Below, in pieces: positions 21,373-31,989 of a DNA stretch of 64,000 bases. The DNA is from Venturia oleaginea (lineage: Eukaryota; Ascomycota; Dothideomycetes; Venturiales; Venturiaceae), in the NCBI GenBank assembly GCA_013176395.1, contig JABMLP010000005.1, positions 1,899,928 to 1,963,927 of the forward strand, given 5' to 3'. Below the pieces are notes generated by a model. That model searched no databases. It was not told the origin of the DNA and saw nothing but the letters and a program-made list of their open reading frames with translations. How positions within the stretch are numbered: the stretch's first letter is position 1; every line of letters begins with the position of its first letter. The position numbers and the translations under genes were made by a program.

Positions 21373-24037
21373 GGAGAATATGATCGGAACTATTATACTC
21401 GGAAGGGGACTGGATCTGGAACATATTGGCCCGTTTCGTAAAACAGAGGGTGTGCAATGGGAAGATGATATCTCTTCTCCCAATTGGGAGAAGAGATTGG
21501 TGCAGCAAGTGTTAACAGAAGCGCAGGTTTTTAGGAAAATGTCAACGCTGCGTCATAGTGTGGGAAGACTGCATTCTAGAGTAAAACGACTGCCCTCGAG
21601 GAATTGTTCATTCTTCCCTACGCCTTCTTCTCACTATCAAATGCAAACTTCTTAGGCTATGATGCAGTACTGGTGGTCTCCTGACAAAGTGAAGTTCCAT
21701 CTATAGGCCAACATGGAATGACTGCTGTACAAAGAAGTGAGGCTGCTGCTGAAGGCTGTATTTATGAGCTTCAAGTGACCTCAGTAATGATGCGAGGGCT
21801 CTGGACTTAATTATGCCTTGACGGTGTAAGGATACAGGTTGTTGACGTGTGAATGATATCTGCGACATGTCCCTCCAGCCTGATGCCGTCGTTGCTGGGG
21901 CCGCTCACCCACACTCCCAGCCTCGTGATTTGTTTTGGTCAGAGGCGATCCAGCCTGCAGCCTCGCCGTGATTTTTAGGAGTCGATTACTTCGTAACTTA
22001 GGCATCTATTGCATATCTCTTCCATGATAAGAGATGTGGTTGTTGAAAGGCTCAATTTTGAAGGCTGCGTGTGTGAGTGAGGTTCGTGGCATGTAAGCGC
22101 TGGATCGGTGAAGCCCGCTTCTCATTCGTCAATTTCATGCAATTCTGACTGCATGAAGTAGCGGGATCGAAGCCGAGTTCTCGCTTCTGAGCCATCGCGC
22201 TCCAGTGTCGTGTCAATAGCTGTTTCGCGAGTGGAAGTGAAGCTCCGTCTCGTGTGTCTCTTGTTCTCTTGTGAATTTGCTATGTTGTCAGCAGCACCAC
22301 ACCGTCATCATGCTGGCAGGAGCGATGGTTGTGTGACCTACGACTAGGACTCGCCAGTATCCAGACTTCATGGCACTACTGTGCAGCTGCAATGACGGCG
22401 ACGGCCTCACACGATGTCAGCATCCTATGAGTGGCTGTATTTTGGTTGTGAAGTGTAAAAATCCGAGTTGCCTGAATAAGTATCTCTCTAGTACTCCTCA
22501 GGTCGTTTTTAAGCAACGAATCGGCCAAATGTCATTGACCAATGGCAGAGGCTTGGTATGGTCATGGCAGTGTATGGGTTTTTGCGACCCCGCACAGTTA
22601 GTTCACACGTTTGTCGGCACGGGTCGGTGAAGGCCTTGTCAATCGGATGATCAGTAGTTTCGCTAAGTTTGACAGGTGCGGAAATGGGACAAAGCAATAA
22701 ATGTTGTGAAGGATATGGCCGAGGAGAGCAATGATTACGAAGAGAGTCGCAAAGGTGTTTGAACGATGATAGAGCGCGAGACAGTCGGACGGAACGATGG
22801 AGGCTTGGATTGGGTTGATGAAGACCTGATGCTGCATGCAGGCTTGTGATGCCCTCTGCTGCAGGCTTTAGAAGCGCCGAAGTTCGCTATGGTGTGACAG
22901 CGGGCAAGGCCTGCTTCGATGGATGTTACCTGCGTGACTTGGCTATATCAGAGACAGCGACTTGGAATCTACATGGACGGCTCTGAAGATCGTGGGCCTG
23001 TGTCACATTGGCCGACGTCTTCATGCCTGCCATTGGGCCAAGATGCTCCGCCCCCAGACACTCGCTGTCTGGTAGACTGTCGGATTCGAATCGACTTGAG
23101 GGAATCACTTTCGCAGTACAGCTGGTGGTTTGGGGCGGATTCTCATCATCCAGCTGAGCCCAGTCCGAGGCGCTGAGAATGGGCATCGAGTTCCGTTGGT
23201 TGGCGCTTTGCATTAGCCTACCGTTGTGTACGAATGGGAGAAGAAGGGATATGCTAGCAGGCTAGCAAGGAGTAGTTTGGAATGTTCAAATCGCTCAACC
23301 ACAGTCAAGATCGACTGATCTCCCGCTCTGCTGAAATGTTTGCAAACAGGCAGTCCTACCCATATCCCTCCATATCCCTTCGCTGTCCAGACTGGTCACT
23401 TCGTACCTTTGTCCAACCTCACTCCCAGCGGCGACATCAGCGGTGCATTTGACTGAGAGAGAGACTGCTCTCATCTCCTTACTGTTCTGAATTCGACGTA
23501 GCTTGTGCACTTTGTCTTCTATAATTGGCCGTATTTACAGTGCAGACCGCCTATTCCGAGCCCCATACACACCACAGCCATCTGCGAGCCTATTCACATA
23601 CTGTCCTTCATCTTCCCAATACTTCACTACTTACTACGAATCGACCCCGACCGATCCATCCGACTCATTCTGAGCCGTCGCCACCTCCAGAAGCTTCTTT
23701 TCAAATCTACCCACGGTTCACCCCCTGGACCTGCAAACTGGGCACCGCCGTTTCTCCCATCATCATCAATCAATCTGCCCTTGGCAGCAATATCGGGAAT
23801 CCCGCCCGCTCAGTTGCAAATCCATCGACACCCATTGCTCACCCGGGCGTCCAGAATCGCCCAGCGTCATCCGAGTTCCAAATATCTTTCTTCTAATAAA
23901 GTACCCCTGCAGCGCATGCTAGGCTAGAAGTTGCTGAGTCTGCATCCGAATCTCCGCGACTCTACTACTCTTACACCACCGACCTTCAGTCGCCTTGTCA
24001 CTCGAAGTATCTGCTGCCGCAACCACTGCTACTGACC
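21373..24037. other. Long intergenic region
   Basis: 2.7 kb. The terminal part, from about 23500 to 24037, is C/T-rich and looks like promoter and 5' leader of the J-domain gene. Open frames elsewhere are short and conflict between strands. No RNA gene, element end or family resemblance seen. Confidence 0.45.
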
Positions 24038-25903
24038 ATGGACTCGCCAATCCCACCAGACCCATACAATGCTCTCGGATTATCCAAAACTGCATCCGGA
24101 GATGAAATAAGAAAAGCCTACAGGAAGCTAGCACTCCAACTTCATCCTGACAAATGCAAGGATGGATCTCTCAAGGCCCAAAGAACCGACGAGTTCCACC
24201 TGGTCCAGCAGGCTTACGACATCATCGGCGACGAAGACAAGCGCTCACGATATGACGCCCAGGTGCGCCTTGCCGAACTCAGGAGAGCAAACCTCGAACT
24301 ACGAAGTCAGAACTCGCGCGCGCCCGGTGGATATGACGTTCGCACTGCCGCTCCTCGCGATGCCGCCTATGCCACCCCAACCTATGCTACCCGAGGCTCG
24401 ACGCGTGGTGCCTACGAGGATTCACGCCGGGAGAGAGCCTACGAATATGACACGCCAGCACGACCATCAACAACAAGGAAGGCGTCCGTCTACCAAGAGT
24501 ACTTGCCACCCAGAAGAGAACCAGTGTCAAAGGATCGGGAATCTGAGCGCCTCAGGGCCAAGATGCAAGCACAGGAGCAAGAGGCGGAACTAAGAAGAAG
24601 GGAAAAGAGAAGGGATGCTGAGGTCAGAGAGTCACGTTCTGCAAAGCACGACTCGCGCGATGCTCACGGCGAGGAGCATCGCAAAGCTGAACCTCGCAAA
24701 GCTGAATCTCGCAAAGCTGAATCTCGCAAAGCTGAGCCTCGTGCTGCACGCCCGATTCTGAAGAGAGAAGCAAAGTACGAAGCTCCAGAATTGACGAGCC
24801 CTGCATCTCGCAAGATGGAAGACCGCGAGGCTGCCGCATTGCGACATATTCAAGAGCTTGAACGCTCTGCAAGGCCAGCAACGCACAGCAGGATGACATC
24901 GTCGCGCGAAGTGCCCCGGGATTATGAAGGCCGACGCGCAGCAGCGCCCGTCAAGGAGCGTGTTCGGGAAAACCCCCGACGCAGCCCTGCTAGCAAAGAC
25001 GACCACCGAAGAAATGCTGAAGAAGCCTACGAGCGTGCAGCTCCTCCTCTCAAGTCACACTCATCGGCGCCTCCCATCGTTGAAGCATCGCGTCGAGCTC
25101 CCCTTCGGTCTTACACCACCCAATCAAATCTCGACGAAGCACGTACCCCAAGAGAAAGGTCGCCTCCATTAATTTTACGAGCAGCAACCATGACAGCTCT
25201 ACCTCGGCACAAGGACTCGACTGCGCCATCATCAAAACACCGCCACGCCGACACCATCTCTCCCGATTCTGGGTATTCAAGTCCGACTGGCACGCCTGCC
25301 TACACCACTAGCAAGTCGTACGTATATCCTCATCATGAGGAGAAGCTTAGCACCAGCCCGCCACGACCATTCAAAACAGTCGTTGCGGAGCCAAAGGTCA
25401 GCCCGAGCTCGCGCAGAACACGAAGCCCTTCACCTGCTCGTCCGTCGGTGTCAATTACTGCCGCGAAGATGGCTAGTCTTGATCCCAAGCGGTATACATC
25501 CTCAGCTGCAGTGCCTACTCGCAGAGTGTACGCGTATGCTGATTCTGCCACACCAACTGCTCGTCCATCAATGCCACCGCCAGCTGCTTCAACACGCGAA
25601 GTGCCAACTGTTTCGGATCGCGGCAATCGACGTAGTGAGCGGGATCGTGATCGTGATCGAGAACCTCGTTCCCACTATGATGAAAAGCCACGAGAGAGGA
25701 CACGTGAGATGCTTTATGGTGAGCAAGGCGCTGGCATCCCACGCGGATACAATCCGCCCACCAGCTTTGCTCCTGAAAACATACTCTACGCCAAGCGCTA
25801 CGACTTGGCCGATGTGATCACGAGCAGTCGAGCTAGGGACAGGGCCGGCCGCGATGATTTTGCGAAACCACGAATGATGAGGACTCAAACCTACGCTTAT
25901 TAG
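24038..25903 (+). CDS. J-domain (DnaJ/Hsp40) protein with long charged tail
   Basis: Residues about 9-78 form a J-domain: DPYNALGLSKTASGDEIRKA, then LQLHPDKCK with the HPD motif (36-38) that triggers Hsp70 ATP hydrolysis, then YDIIGDEDKRSRYDAQ. The remaining ~540 residues are highly charged and low-complexity (ELRRREKRRDAE, many RS/SR and RD pairs), with predicted coiled-coil around 165-260. There is no G/F region, zinc finger or transmembrane segment, so it is a class C J-protein of unknown client. The single exon encodes 621 aa. Charged, RS-like tails occur in nuclear J-proteins linked to RNA processing, but that is only an inference here. It contains the 15-nt tandem repeat described separately. 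Confidence 0.85.
   Translation: MDSPIPPDPYNALGLSKTASGDEIRKAYRKLALQLHPDKCKDGSLKAQRTDEFHLVQQAYDIIGDEDKRSRYDAQVRLAELRRANLELRSQNSRAPGGYDVRTAAPRDAAYATPTYATRGSTRGAYEDSRRERAYEYDTPARPSTTRKASVYQEYLPPRREPVSKDRESERLRAKMQAQEQEAELRRREKRRDAEVRESRSAKHDSRDAHGEEHRKAEPRKAESRKAESRKAEPRAARPILKREAKYEAPELTSPASRKMEDREAAALRHIQELERSARPATHSRMTSSREVPRDYEGRRAAAPVKERVRENPRRSPASKDDHRRNAEEAYERAAPPLKSHSSAPPIVEASRRAPLRSYTTQSNLDEARTPRERSPPLILRAATMTALPRHKDSTAPSSKHRHADTISPDSGYSSPTGTPAYTTSKSYVYPHHEEKLSTSPPRPFKTVVAEPKVSPSSRRTRSPSPARPSVSITAAKMASLDPKRYTSSAAVPTRRVYAYADSATPTARPSMPPPAASTREVPTVSDRGNRRSERDRDRDREPRSHYDEKPRERTREMLYGEQGAGIPRGYNPPTSFAPENILYAKRYDLADVITSSRARDRAGRDDFAKPRMMRTQTYAY
24680..24739 (+). repeat. In-frame 15-nt tandem repeat, four copies
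   Basis: Four direct copies of CGCAAAGCTGA(A/G)(C/T)CT encode a RKAE(P/S) pentapeptide four times within the J-protein tail. Two copies are identical; the others differ at one or two bases. Replication slippage could vary the copy number between strains. Confidence 0.8.
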
Positions 25904-26822
25904 GTGTACATTTTTGGAAAGAACATGCATAGGCGTGGGCTTTGTACATTCTCCTTCATACCAGCATAGGGTTGATTCTACGGGACGCCCTTTCTATGAC
26001 TTATAATGATCGCATTACCTCGATCGAGAGTCGTTACGCTCGCTTTACTGCTTCTTCACGGCTGTCGCTCTCAACCACAAGATTTTGCCCACGAGGATAA
26101 AGAACTTTTAAATACCACAACTCTCGGTCTTTTGAGCTTCATGAACATGTATTTTGGTTTTCTTTGGCGTTGATTGCGGATGCAGCCACGCTCACTGAAG
26201 TGTCGACCTGTGCATGTCAGCATTTGTGTCTGCATGCATCGAGGCGCCTTCATTGGCATTTGGGAGGAGTTTATTGGGGGGCTCGGAAAGGTTCTATTTG
26301 TTTATGTTTATTGAGAGGAGGGCAATGCGCCTGAATCAACATCACCTTTTTTCAAAGGGATGGAAGTAGAAAGTCTTGAGGGATAGCTCGACTTTGCCTC
26401 TTTGTAGATAGCTTGGATGAATTGTTAATGAATCATCATAATCATCGTTCCTTTTCTTGTGTCTATTTATATCTACTCTCTGTGATGATCGACTTCGAAA
26501 CGTTCGTAGCAATGTTGAGGTGTGGACAGCATCGATTCCATTTCGCGTACAGCTATGATGGCTGATGGTATCAAATCTTCACTGTAGTCTCGGAGTCTAG
26601 AGTAAGTTCCGCTTTCATGCATAGACAGTTTGCTCCTACTCTCATCCCACTTCTTTGTCTCCATCCTCGTTTACCTCTATTGTACATTGTTCTTCCATTC
26701 CTAGATCTCGTGTCCTGTATAAATTTCCCACACTGCTCTTGCCACTCTAAAAACCACTCCCGATATCGGCGACGACAACGAACGAATAAGCCCGATTGGA
26801 AAAATTAAATTGAAGAAAAATC
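25904..26822. other. Intergenic
   Basis: 3' flank of the J-protein gene and upstream flank of the next small gene. The part from 26617 on is pyrimidine-rich. Nothing else recognised. Confidence 0.5.
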
Positions 26823-27209
26823 ATGGCCTTACCCTTCTTCAACTTGGCATCCTCCCAACACCACCACCACCGCCACCGCCCCAAAATTTCCCTATGCTAC
26901 AATTCAAAATCCCGCCCCTCCCCCAATAAATCTTCAACCTCAACCATCACCTCTAGTAGAATCTCCCTCACCAGCAAAACTCCCCCCGAGATAAAATATA
27001 GAGAAGCATAAGATCCACATCTAGGCCGCCGTCTCTCCTTTGAAGAGGCATTTCTGGGCGAGCGAGCGCGGGATAGATACTTATCGGCGCGGTTGGGTGA
27101 TTTGGTGAGGCAGGGTAGGGATTTAGTTGCTGAGGGGTTTACGTATTCGGTTTTGTGTGGGGGATTAGTGGTAGGTATTTTTGGGATGAGGGGGGGGGGG
27201 GGGGGTTGA
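26823..27209 (+). CDS. Small single-pass membrane protein, unknown (tentative)
   Basis: The ATG at 26823 begins MALPFFNLASSQHHHHRHRP, a His/Ser-rich stretch. A donor at 26956 (CTCTA|GTAGAA) and an acceptor ending at 27024 (CATCTAG) join, in the correct phase, to RRLSFEEAFLGERARDRYLS, LGDLVRQGRDLVAEGFTYSV and a hydrophobic end (LCGGLVVGIFGM). The frame then enters a run of 16 G and stops at TGA 27207-27209, giving about 105 aa. The amphipathic segment plus one helix suggests a small organelle or membrane protein. I do not recognise the family. The exact C-terminus depends on the length of the G run, which is error-prone in sequencing and in replication. Confidence 0.45.
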
Positions 27210-27444
27210 GTTGGAGGCAAAGGGGGGAGGAGAGGGAACGTTGGAGGGGAAGGGTGGAAGGAGGGGTGGTGGACAGGTCTTCTAAGAGACTCCCTTGTGA
27301 CTTTTATCCTAACAGACAGTCACTAAGGGAGTAAGTAGTCTTGCCTTGTTCTCCTACTATATACACCCACTCACAAGCAAGCACCTACATCCATTAGCTC
27401 ACCCAGAAACAGCATATAAATACATATGACTTAAAAAACTCGCA

Positions 27445-27669
27445 ATGTCGTTCCACCGTTCCTCCAATCCACTCAACAGCTCCTTCCCTTCCGTCTGTAA
27501 CAGAATGTCAACCTCCCTCTATTTGCGCTTCCACTATGATTGTCCAGATTGTCACACTGAGTACCGGTGCAGTACACAGCAGGAAATAGACATTTGGAAG
27601 AAGAATCACGACGATTGTTGTCCTGGTACACCGGGTACGAGCTTGGCGCCTTGGAATATGCCGCACTGA
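27445..27669 (+). CDS. Small Cys/His protein (tentative)
   Basis: The 74-aa frame from the ATG at 27445 has the spacing C-x2-C-x5-C in YDCPDCHTEYRC, then IWKKNHDDC, a pattern that could hold one zinc ion. Upstream lie TA-rich motifs (TATAAATACATATG near 27415). There is no linked exon, and I recognise no named family. It could equally be chance. Confidence 0.35.
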   Translation: MSFHRSSNPLNSSFPSVCNRMSTSLYLRFHYDCPDCHTEYRCSTQQEIDIWKKNHDDCCPGTPGTSLAPWNMPH

Positions 27670-28112
27670 ACCTAGTAACAAGAAAGCCGTACCCAACGTA
27701 AATTTAGTACCACCCCAAGAGTTCCTGCACGTCGGCAAATAAGAAGTTTAAATTGTTAGCATTGTATCATGTTTGGTCCTCAGTAGTAGAAAAGACATTT
27801 CCCACATAACCTGCATCTTGCTATGCTTCTTGTCCATCATGTATCTTCTTCCTCCGGCGATATCTGTCGTTGCTTCCATACCCAATCCTTTTCCTCTCTC
27901 CGAGTCCTTTTGGTCCCCATGATGGATCCCTGTGCCCATGGTCATCGGGTTGAGCTTTGTCGTGTAATCTCTTGATCCAGGACCTGGCGAGGTGAAAAAG
28001 GGACGAGATCAAGTCCGCGCACGAATCGTAGTGGCCGTAAGGTCGATCTCAGCGAGCACCGCTAGCTGTGAGCTCCAAATTTCTTCGCCTTCCATGCGCT
28101 TCCTTTTCCTTT
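27670..28112. other. Intergenic
   Basis: 443 bp between the tentative Cys/His gene and the 3' end of the CCCH/RRM gene. The short minus-strand frames here are unsupported. Confidence 0.45.
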
Positions 28113-29345
28113 CTATGGGTTCCCCTTCCCCTTCTTGAGATAGTTCAGTTCCTTCTTTGAGAATTCCTTTGAACTTGAATTTGCAAAGTCCTCTTTGTCA
28201 TTCGGGGATTCAACCACATCTGGAACCATGGTGTTTTGTAAAATATTTTCGATCTCGTTCTTCGCCGCCACCAAATCTTGGTTGTTCAAGGAGGTGATAT
28301 TGACGTCAACGAAAGGCTCGCCCCCCAGAATCTCTTTTAGTCCCCGGTATAAACGTTTCCGCTGGACATTCATTTCAACTCCTTCATCCCCCAAGATCTT
28401 ACTTGCTTTGGCCAATTTTTCTGTCGCGGCTTTAAAAAGGGCCGGAACAATCTTAAAGTTTGCCGAGGGCGCAAGATGGCAGTTGAGAACAAACCAGATC
28501 TTTTGTCTGACGGCAGCTGCATCTGGTGCAATGATTGACTAGCCTGTTGAGCAACACTCATGTCTTCGTACTGAACAAACATAAAGTAGTTTTTTCCACG
28601 AGCTTTGCCTATGTTAGTAGTACGAGGGCCCCTGCACCCCGAAACCTTGCCAAACTGTCCACACATCGCCAAAACAGTGGCAATTATCTTCCGTTAATCC
28701 CTATTTCTGCCAGGGCGGAAGATTGCGATTTCTTGGGGTCGATGCTCTGGTAGTAATGGTATGGAGGACAGGATATCTCCTTTTGTCGTGTTCAAAGGTA
28801 GATTTCCAAGGAAGACGGCGTTGATCTCCGTAAAGATCCGCCCAAGGAAAGCAACCGCCACGCATTGTTGAGACAGTCCATTTGCCTGTGTCAAACCCGT
28901 CATGAACAGTTGTTCTAGCTTCTTCTGATGAGAATCCAGAAAGAATGACGTAGGCATGGGGCCTTTTCCAGCACAAATTAATGTTTGAAATGATCCGAGA
29001 GTGATATTGAAGGCCAGGTCTTGGATGCAAAACAGCTCGCATTTTCTCGACCATGCGTGCGTCGCTGCTAGAAAAACACGTGTCGAGGAACGAGGCCGAA
29101 TTGTCCTTACGCACTATATGGTGGCCTATATCAGATTTGCTAACAAAGTCTGCCATGACCCAAAGCTTCCGAGGCCTGACTATTATTTAGTGCGGAAGAT
29201 AATGTATTTTAAGTTCACGTTACCGTTCCATGTCGGGATTCTTCCTGGCAATTGTTTCGTCATGCGAAAAGGGACAATTGTCTCCCTTCGTACATAGGCC
29301 AACAGCATAAGAAACACATGGAATCTCATGATCCTTCAACAACAT
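28113..29345 (-). CDS. CCCH zinc finger and RRM-like RNA-binding protein; model irregular, possibly decaying
   Basis: From a possible start at 29345, IPCVSYAVGLCTKGDNCPFS-H forms a C-x7-C-x5-C-x3-H finger. A good intron follows (donor in CG|GTAACG near 29217, acceptor GTCAG near 29167) and leads to a ~100-residue segment (DFVSKSDIGHHIVRK, PHAYVILSGFSSEEART). An RRM first half, INAVFLGNLPLNTTKGDIL, lies in another frame and can be reached by a 52-bp intron. The RRM second half (GKARGKNYFMFVQYEDMS) and the helical C-terminus (KIVPALFKAATEKLAKASKI..ELNYLKKGKGNP, stop at 28113) need further frame changes for which I see no clean introns. The domain order suits an mRNA-binding protein. Either some splice sites are cryptic or the gene carries indels. 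Confidence 0.45.
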
Positions 29346-30607
29346 GGGTTGCTCCCGCTCCCTGGACGCGTTGGGATCATATCTGCAAATTGTGAAATTT
29401 GGGCCGTCATGTACATTGTGGCTCTGGTGGCAGCTGGGCCGATCTGGGAGAATTAGCAACTGAAACAGATCGTAATCCTGTTCGCAACAGCAATGCATGC
29501 ATAGCGAGTGGTAACTGTTAGAAAAGAAAGGCTGAAGGCGTGCCGTGGAAGCGTAGCGCGTTTGTTTGACGTCGGCAATGATCAGTGAAACTGATAGTCT
29601 AAGGTTGACGCGTATGGACATGACCTTTCTCTTAATTGGTGAACATCGAAGCATTGTATTGCGCGTTGAACAGCAGACCTGTTGAGATTGAGAAGATGCC
29701 AGGAGGTATTGTGTGGAAGAATGCCTGTACTCTTACCCTATACTTAGAATTACGCAGGTGTACTAGAAGCTACTCATGCACAGCTTTTTGAAAGTGACTA
29801 GCCGCGGGGTGAAGGTGTTTTTAACCGTAAACTTTCAAGACTTTAGCTGAAACAGTAGATTAACAGTAAACTTACGGTTGTATTTTTTTGCAACCGTAAA
29901 GTTGCGGTTATTCAACCGTTTCAGAAAAGTTTACGGGCCCGCAGCTATGGACGGATGCTCATGCTTGGCGGCGCTTGAATTGAGAGACCCCTCACTAAAA
30001 GTGAAAGGTCATTTCCACACCACCACGATAATCTCAAGGGACTTCGGTACATGCATCTAGCTCAGGATTTTTGAAATCGATGGACATCGTTCTTGTCTCT
30101 CTCTGGCTTGATATATCGGGAGGGATCGAGTTTGGGACGTAGTATTTCATCGGAACACATAACATTCTGCATCTCACCAGTCCGTCATCCGTCCTTTGCA
30201 CTAGGAAAGCAGAGCTCGGTTCATCTCAAAATCACTCGATACATTGTAGCATCCTGCAGAGATGATGGAGGCGAAGAGGCAAGGCGAGGCACGGCGATGC
30301 CATACCTGTGCAAAAGGGCACTCAGAACAAAGAGAGCCACAGAAGAGCTGATGCAAGACATGAGGGCATTATTGGCGTGTTTCTAGGATGTTTGGTAGCG
30401 TAAGTATCAAGTCCTTTGAAATCAAGATTGAGCACGATCGATCAAAGCAAGATATTCATCTGAGCGATCAATCCATTGTGGTACCACAGACAGTATTGCT
30501 CTGTTTGGTGCGGTTCTAGCATTTGCTCCAGCTAACTTGCGCCTGTATATCACCGCCATTTGACATAGTCAGGTCCTTCGCATACATCGAGCAGCTGCAC
30601 AGCACCT
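29346..30607. other. Intergenic with a foldback sequence
   Basis: 1.26 kb between the CCCH gene and the 3' end of the interrupted F-box-like gene. It contains the inverted repeat described separately; other open frames here (for example 30093-30386) look like chance. Confidence 0.45.
29825..29936. repeat. Foldback/MITE-like inverted repeat
   Basis: The outer arms start CCGTAAACTTT (from 29825) and end as its near-complement AAAGTTTACGG (to 29936). Inner parts pair again: TGAAAC with GTTTCA, and ACTTACGGTTG (29870-29880) with CAACCGTAAAGT (29891-29902) around a 10-nt T-rich loop. The whole ~112 bp therefore folds into one imperfect hairpin with no coding capacity. This is the form of a miniature inverted-repeat element, but its ends do not match the neighbouring mariner element, and I see no clear target-site duplication. 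Confidence 0.55.
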
Positions 30608-30646
30608 TCAAGACCTCCAGCTCTCAGCTCTTTCATACTTGACATA

Positions 30647-30673
30647 CAGTAGGGTCGCACAAGTTTCCGTACA
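30647..30673 (+). repeat. Left terminal inverted repeat of the mariner element
   Basis: The repeat begins CAGTAGGGTCGCACAAG and ends TTTCCGTACA. It pairs with the right end except for a 3-nt insertion (CTA) and a few mismatches. Confidence 0.88.
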
Positions 30674-30804
30674 GCCGAGATCGCTCAAAAAATGGTGATT
30701 CTTGTAATTACATTATCGCGCTTTCTACGCGATCATTTTCGCTCATATTCTCGTATAATGTACAGTAATACCAGGGCTACAAAATGAGCCATTCAGTGAG
30801 CTAT

Positions 30805-31899
30805 TTAGTATTTTGTGTGCCAACCATCTGCCGCCAGTAATGCCTCAACCCTCCTTGGCATTGACTCAAGTACAGCATCAAGATAATGTTGTTCAATAAG
30901 CCGCCAGGCCTTAATAAGTGCTTCTCCTAGAACCTCTCGTATATTGTCTACACCGCCAGTAACGTATTCAATCATAGGTTCCACTTTGTAGACCAATTCC
31001 TTGAGCCTCCGCCAGAGGTTTTCAATCGGGTTCATATCAGGACTGTAGGGCGGCGCATCTTGTAGTGGAATGAGGTTTTCCTTAAACCAGACTGTAGTCT
31101 TTTAGGCTTTGTGGATAGGCGCGTTATCCTGCATAAATTTAAGGCCCGGTTCGTATACTGTAGGTAGCATTTCGTCGAGTAACTTGATATACGAGTTCGT
31201 AGAGTAGCCTTGACGCTTGCTCTCTAGGTCACGCTTAAGAATGTACAATTCAGAGCGCCCTACTTGGCCAGAGAAGCATGCCCAAATCATGATAGACACT
31301 CCTTTACCCTTCTTATAGGTATCAATCATTGAGGTCTCCCATTTTTGTCCTGGTGTGCGAAAACACCATGTTCTTGCCTTGCCGGTCCCTCGCTCAACTG
31401 AGCACTCGTCAGACCATATAATCTTCGCCCAATCTTCAGCTTTCCACGAGATGTGCTGCTCTGCCCAGAGCTTCCTGGCGTCAGCATGTACCTGTGTGAG
31501 GAAAGGGCGCCTTGCAGACCTCCAATTTGCGATTCCGTACTCTTTCAATATCCTCCTGATGGTATCCTTCGAAAAATCGATGCAAGCCTGTCTTTTGACC
31601 TCCTCGTACGTTAACTTAGGCTGCGTACGTATAACGCGTAACAGAGATCGTTCATCTCGGTCTGTATACGAGCGTGGCCGGCCGCTGGAAGGTAGGGATT
31701 CGCCGTTCTGGCGTAATGGGGCCTTTTCAAGGCTGTATTGGATGGTGGAACGCGGTAGTTTTTGTAGCGCCGCAATTGCGCCTAAACTGAGCCCGGCTTC
31801 ACGCTGCGCATCAATTTTGCCGCGTTGATATGGAGTAAGACGATGATTAGGAAGCCTCTGCGGGTTTATAGGAGTCAATGGCTTTCGTTGAGGTGGCAT
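30805..31899 (-). pseudogene. Tc1/mariner transposase with one in-frame stop
   Basis: The ATG at 31899 starts MPPQRKPLTPINPQR. Helix-turn-helix segments (LTPYQRGKIDAQREAGLSLG; RSLLRVIRTQPKLTYEEV) precede the catalytic core: IIWSDECSVERG (first Asp), KFMQDNAPIH (second Asp) and PPYSPDMNPIENLW (Glu), with 34 codons between the second Asp and the Glu. A TAA at 31102-31104, right after DNAPIHKA, is the only interruption; the same frame continues for 99 more codons to its natural end at 30805. The full length would be about 364 codons, normal for the family. As it stands the product lacks the catalytic Glu and should be inactive. Confidence 0.9.
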
Positions 31900-31962
31900 A
31901 ATGGTAGTGCAAAGATAATGTGTTAAAAAATGAGAGGTGTAGATTTCGCGTTTTCGCTTAAT

Positions 31963-31989
31963 TGTACGGAAACTTTTGCCCTAGTACTG
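31963..31989 (-). repeat. Right terminal inverted repeat of the mariner element
   Basis: Read on the minus strand it begins CAGTACTAGGGCAAAAG and continues TTTCCGTACA. Because it lies in the interrupted gene's reading frame, it supplies the new C-terminal codons of the truncated host protein. Confidence 0.88.
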
